A stretch of 64,000 nucleotides of DNA from Lucifuga dentata (lineage: Eukaryota > Chordata > Actinopteri > Ophidiiformes > Bythitidae), in NCBI GenBank assembly GCA_014773175.1, contig VXCM01001268.1, forward strand, positions 1-64,000, given 5' to 3'. Positions 60,333 through 64,000 of this stretch are shown here, piece by piece; positions within the stretch are counted from its first letter, which is position 1, and every line of letters begins with the position of its first letter. Position numbers and translations under genes: made by a program. The notes beneath the pieces are model-generated. The model was not told where the DNA came from. It was given only the letters and a program-made list of their open reading frames with translations, and did no database searches.

Positions 60333-60437
60333 AAGAGCGGGCTGGACCAAACCAGTGTGGCCTATGCTGGAGCGACCACCGAGCAAGAACAAGCCAACTG
60401 GAGGGATCGCATCCAGGATCTGAGTCGGGCCTTGCTG
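60333..60437 (+). other. candidate coding exon (35 codons) of an unrecognised gene
   Basis: A pyrimidine-rich acceptor (TTTTCATTTGTCATTCCAG) and a consensus donor (TTGCTG|GTGAGT) bound 105 nt, phase 0/0. The segment is clearly more GC-rich than its flanks. The frame reads KSGLDQTSVAYAG, then a Glu/Gln-rich stretch, then NWRDRIQDLSRALL, which has helix-like amphipathic character. I do not recognise the family. It lies upstream of has2 on the opposite strand, and no partner exon was identified. It could be a chance exon-like segment or part of a lncRNA. Confidence 0.35.
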
Positions 60438-61369
60438 GTGAGTCAAACCTGTCCCCCCAGACAGGGAGAGACTACACTCACGAGGGTGAGAAAGGAACAT
60501 CTTCATGTTAATTGCATCACATAGGGTCATACTCTCAGGTTATGAGTTGAAAAGTAGGCAATGAATGTATTTTCCACTATAGCCTAGCGTCTGGCCTTTT
60601 CCGTAACAATAAGTTTTGCCTTCCTGGTGTTACAGTGCCTGCACCTGTGTTTTACCATGTGAGACAGAAAAAGACACTAACTGGTAGGAGTTGAGATTTG
60701 GATTTATAAGAGTGAAGTTGAGTGTTTGGGTGGTATAAATCTGAGCTCAGTGTAGTTTAACCATAGCCACAAATCAGCAGCGCCTCCAGGCGTGGTTTGA
60801 GGGTGAAGTGCTTTTTCCAGACAGCTATAACAGAAACCCACAAAAATGGAATGTTGACATCGGGTGTTGTACCCAGTGTACCCAATGGGATTGTGCTCAA
60901 ACTGAGATGTTAACGCAGACACATATGCATAACAAAAATAGACTGAGTCGGACATGACACGGTCTTATAAGAATGTACAATATACACTCATACAGAGGCT
61001 ACCGTGTCAGGGTCCTCTTTAATCTGCGTCATACACACACAGTCATCCTTCTTCTCTTCTGTGCATCATAAAGCGTCTTACTGCATGAATATGGCTCCAA
61101 CTGGTACCATGTGTCTCTCTTAAATACATCAAGACCTTCAGTTTATGATTTCCTCACGTCTCTCTGGAGGGCTGTATGTTAAGCTGTGATTTTTCTGAAT
61201 TTAGAAAAATGGGGAAATAGTCGTTACTCCTCCCCAAAAATGCAATCAGTCATCAGGAAGGAATAATGTTTAGTGAGGGCAGAAGTCAAACAGTTACTTT
61301 GTTTCATTAAAAAGCAATAAATCTGACTATCTGACTGTTTGTATGTGACTGTATGTGACTGACTATGTG

Positions 61370-61403
61370 ACTGAACAGAGTCACATATGTGACTCTGTTC
61401 AGT
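61370..61403. repeat. perfect 34-bp palindrome
   Basis: ACTGAACAGAGTCACAT is followed immediately by its exact reverse complement, with no spacer. Short GTATGTGACT direct repeats lie just to its left (about 61341-61360). Confidence 0.9.
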
Positions 61404-62074
61404 GGAGAGAAATATAGAGACACAGAATTACAACATTATAACCATGCTTGGGTAATAAAGCAGTTATAGGTACATATTTCAGTACAAAAAATTAGAAGAC
61501 ATCTTTAGCTCCATTCATAACCAGTATTTCTTTGGAACTTGTGTCAGAGAAAAAAGTTGATTCATTAAATTCTCCTCAATACATGATAAAATTAAGAATT
61601 TAATGATGAAGGAATTATCAGCAGTCTGAGTGGAGGACAAGATTATTCTGCATAGTCACAGCAGGAGAAATAAAAGAGCTTCGCTGTAATTTTAGGAAAA
61701 TTTGAGCTGAAAAAAGTGGAAAGAAAACTCATTACAAGTAAAAGTCAGACACCTTCTTTAACCAGTAAAGCAATAAAGTAAAGATGCTTTCTGTGTTGTT
61801 GAGTGATGGTGAGGCAGGGATAAAGCCACATATGACACACACACACACACAGATGAATACACACCTGAATTTTTTACTCCACACAGACAGTCAGCTGAGG
61901 AGGAGCGGTGGTGGTCATGGGTAGAAGTAACCTTTGAACCTTGAGAGGAAAGTACCTTCCTCATCTTCCTCCTCCTCCCTCCTTCCTTTTAGTGGCTCAG
62001 GTTTTCCACTGTGCCACGTTGATCTGGCTGAGCCACTATCATCTGAGGATGGAACCTATTCTCAGAAGTGCATG

Positions 62075-62078
<4 letters not shown>

Positions 62079-62115
<37 letters not shown>

Positions 62116-62142
62116 AGATAGAAGAGAGAGAGAGAGAGAGTN

Positions 62143-62179
<37 letters not shown>

Positions 62180-62204
62180 AGATAGAAGAGAGAGAGAGAG
62201 AGAG
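62079..62204 (+). repeat. duplicated (CA)n(GA)n compound microsatellite across a single N
   Basis: (CA)n followed by GAGAGATAGAAGAGAGAGAG appears on both sides of the N at 62142. It is probably one array written twice. Confidence 0.9.
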
Positions 62205-63620
62205 TCATAAACAGAAATGCATTTTGCATTGCATTAACTTTTTCAGAAACTCAGGAACTTTGCTTCATTTCACACCAAGGAATCAGAATCCATTTTGGTA
62301 CCAGACCTAAGTTCCTGAAACATTTTCTTTACCTCCTAATCCAGAATATCTCAGATAGCTCAGGAAGTGCTAGGTAGAGCTCACAAGACTGATCATCATT
62401 GATTGGTCAGAGGCAGGCTCCCCACACTTTTTAATACGCATATTTAACTGAAACAGCAAGGGTTCAAGACTTGATGAAGATGGAAAACAACACAAAACTG
62501 TAGATGGGTGATGAGGTGCAGACCTTTCTAATATATATATATATATATTAATAAGAAATAAGGAGATCCAGAGACTTTGAGTCAAAGAAATTGCTGAAGG
62601 AACCACAGTTCCTACTCCAGATTGTTCCGGGTAAAGTGATTCACGTTTAGGTCTGTAAGCAGCTAGAGTGAATGTATGACTGCAGTGGAGGTCTTCAATG
62701 ATCCAAAACAGATCAGTGGAAAACCTACTCAAACCTGACATGAAAAAATGAAGTTTTAAGAGAAGGGAACAGATCCAAAAGGACCTGAGGACATTTGGAC
62801 CCGACCAAAAATGTACCTGAGGAGACCTGATCTAATATGTAGTCGACCTGAGCTGATCAAAAAGAGAGAAGACAGCAACGAGCATATTTTCTTTCAATTG
62901 GGTCCTAGAATTCTGTCTTGGCTCCCAGGAACCAAATGGACCTGTCAAGATCTCTAGACTGCATTCCATTCACACATGGAAAGTCTGAAGAAGATCATTT
63001 CAGACAGAAGGTTCTTCATTTTTGTAAACCTTGAAAACTTTATATCTCCATCTTTGGGTGAAAACTTTGTATCCCCAATTTTGGGAATTTTTAATATTTC
63101 ATTTCCGCATTTTACTCTCATTAGAATAAAATGAATTCCAATGACACTAAAACACCTCCCGCCCCTCCCCCATCTGCACAAACAGCAGCTCAGCCCCAGT
63201 TGCTGCTTTTATTTTCAAACTGGTGAGAGGACCTTGAAGAGAGGAAGAAAGAAAGAGTGAACAGAGAGCAAAGACCTAATATTCAAGAGGAAAAAAGAAA
63301 GAAAATTGAAGCAACCAGGATGGTACTTGTGTGGAGCTGTTTTGAGTGAGTTTGTGAGTGTTTGCATTCATTAGGGAGTTGTGTTAGGGGAGGAGTGTCA
63401 GTGCAGGAGTGAGAGAGAAAGTGTGTGTGAGCATGTGAGAGAAAGAAACAGAGGGAGTGAAGGTCTGGACAGGGGTACCCCACCCTTCTTGTTGTGGTTT
63501 TGTTACCATGGTGATTTCTAAGACTAGACCACCGCGCAGAATTAGAGGCGTAATTTAAACATTTTGAAGGATAACGTTCTCCATACACTTCCCTCCATCT
63601 GTCTCTGTCTTAACACCTCC

Positions 63621-63667
<47 letters not shown>
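63621..63667 (+). repeat. (CTTT)n microsatellite
   Basis: About 11 CTTT units. Confidence 0.97.
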
Positions 63668-64000
63668 GTTTCATATCTCTCCTCCACAGCCCCACTTCTC
63701 TGACGTCTCAGCCTGCATTTGGGTGTTATTTGAGGTCACACAAACCTCAGGACCACAACCTGAGAGAATTACATTTGACACGTATTCAATCATCATCCTC
63801 TCACAGGACAATGAGCCACATTATGAACCACATTTACCAACAGTTTCATATGTTTGCAACATGGCAGCAAGGAGAGATGATAATATTCTGAGCCAAGAAG
63901 TATTCGTAACTCGCATAAACCAGGCTTTAGCATGACTTTGGAAATTAATATGTCAAAACCTGAGATGCGGCTACACTAACCTGGAGCTTGCATTTACAAA

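Larger units (their letters stand above)
55066..64000. other. has2 upstream flank, mostly repeats
   Basis: It contains a moderately GC-rich stretch at 55,250-55,500, the 76-N gap, a LINE tail, the 56-bp direct repeats, an exon-like segment (60333-60437), a perfect palindrome and microsatellites. No complete gene is supported. Confidence 0.6.

Noticed and set aside
62370..62741. 123-codon minus-strand frame
   Set aside because: No family resemblance. It crosses an (AT)n tract and lacks splice or promoter support.
63564..63935. Plus-strand frame after the (CTTT)n array, with an acceptor-like CTCCACAG at about 63689
   Set aside because: The acceptor-like site arises from pyrimidine-rich repeat DNA, and the translated sequence shows no recognisable domain or donor.

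Overview
This is a vertebrate nuclear window, almost certainly from a ray-finned (teleost) fish. It is AT-rich, poor in genes, and crowded with (GT)n, (GA)n and (GAAA)n microsatellites. It carries families typical of fish: Tc1-like and Tigger-like DNA transposons, palindromic MITEs, tRNA-derived SINEs, and RTE/Rex-like LINE tails ending in GGAT repeats. No bacterial-type operon, CRISPR array, rRNA or intact tRNA gene is visible.

The one gene I can name with certainty is hyaluronan synthase 2 (has2), on the minus strand. Its three coding exons (44320-43694, 40653-40552, 40438-39509) join in phase 0 with GT/AG introns and give exactly 552 codons plus stop, the usual vertebrate HAS2 length. The first coding exon begins exactly at the A of the ATG, so the 5' UTR must lie in an upstream exon. 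My candidate ends at 54711 with a good donor, about 10.4 kb upstream, with TATA-like sequence near 55050. The product is a membrane glycosyltransferase that makes hyaluronan from UDP-GlcNAc and UDP-GlcA and extrudes it through the plasma membrane.

Layout: 1-31.9 kb is repeat-rich intergenic DNA downstream of has2. It contains a decayed Tc1-like transposase end, several MITEs, a Tigger-derived MITE and a Tc1-like element whose centre is an assembly gap. At 31.95-33.82 kb there is a possible compact, unidentified minus-strand transcription unit with splice-like signals and a GC-rich first exon. It lies next to an ETS-like promoter motif that may also drive a spliced plus-strand transcript (33.87-34.44 kb). 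36-39.5 kb is the probable has2 3' UTR and flank. 39.5-55 kb is has2, mostly intron 1. 55-64 kb is its upstream flank, with repeats, a 34-bp perfect palindrome and one exon-like plus-strand segment (60333-60437) from a gene I do not recognise.

Assembly quality matters here. There are two multi-base gaps (25435-26196 and 55502-55577) and many single-N joins. At 6308, 29003 and 39270 the single N is flanked by exact 66-67 bp duplicates, so those duplications are probably contig overlaps that were never merged. I found no clearly new biological system. The best leads are the unidentified 32-34 kb unit with its possible bidirectional promoter, the orphan exon at 60.3 kb, and the palindromic element family with a shared core.
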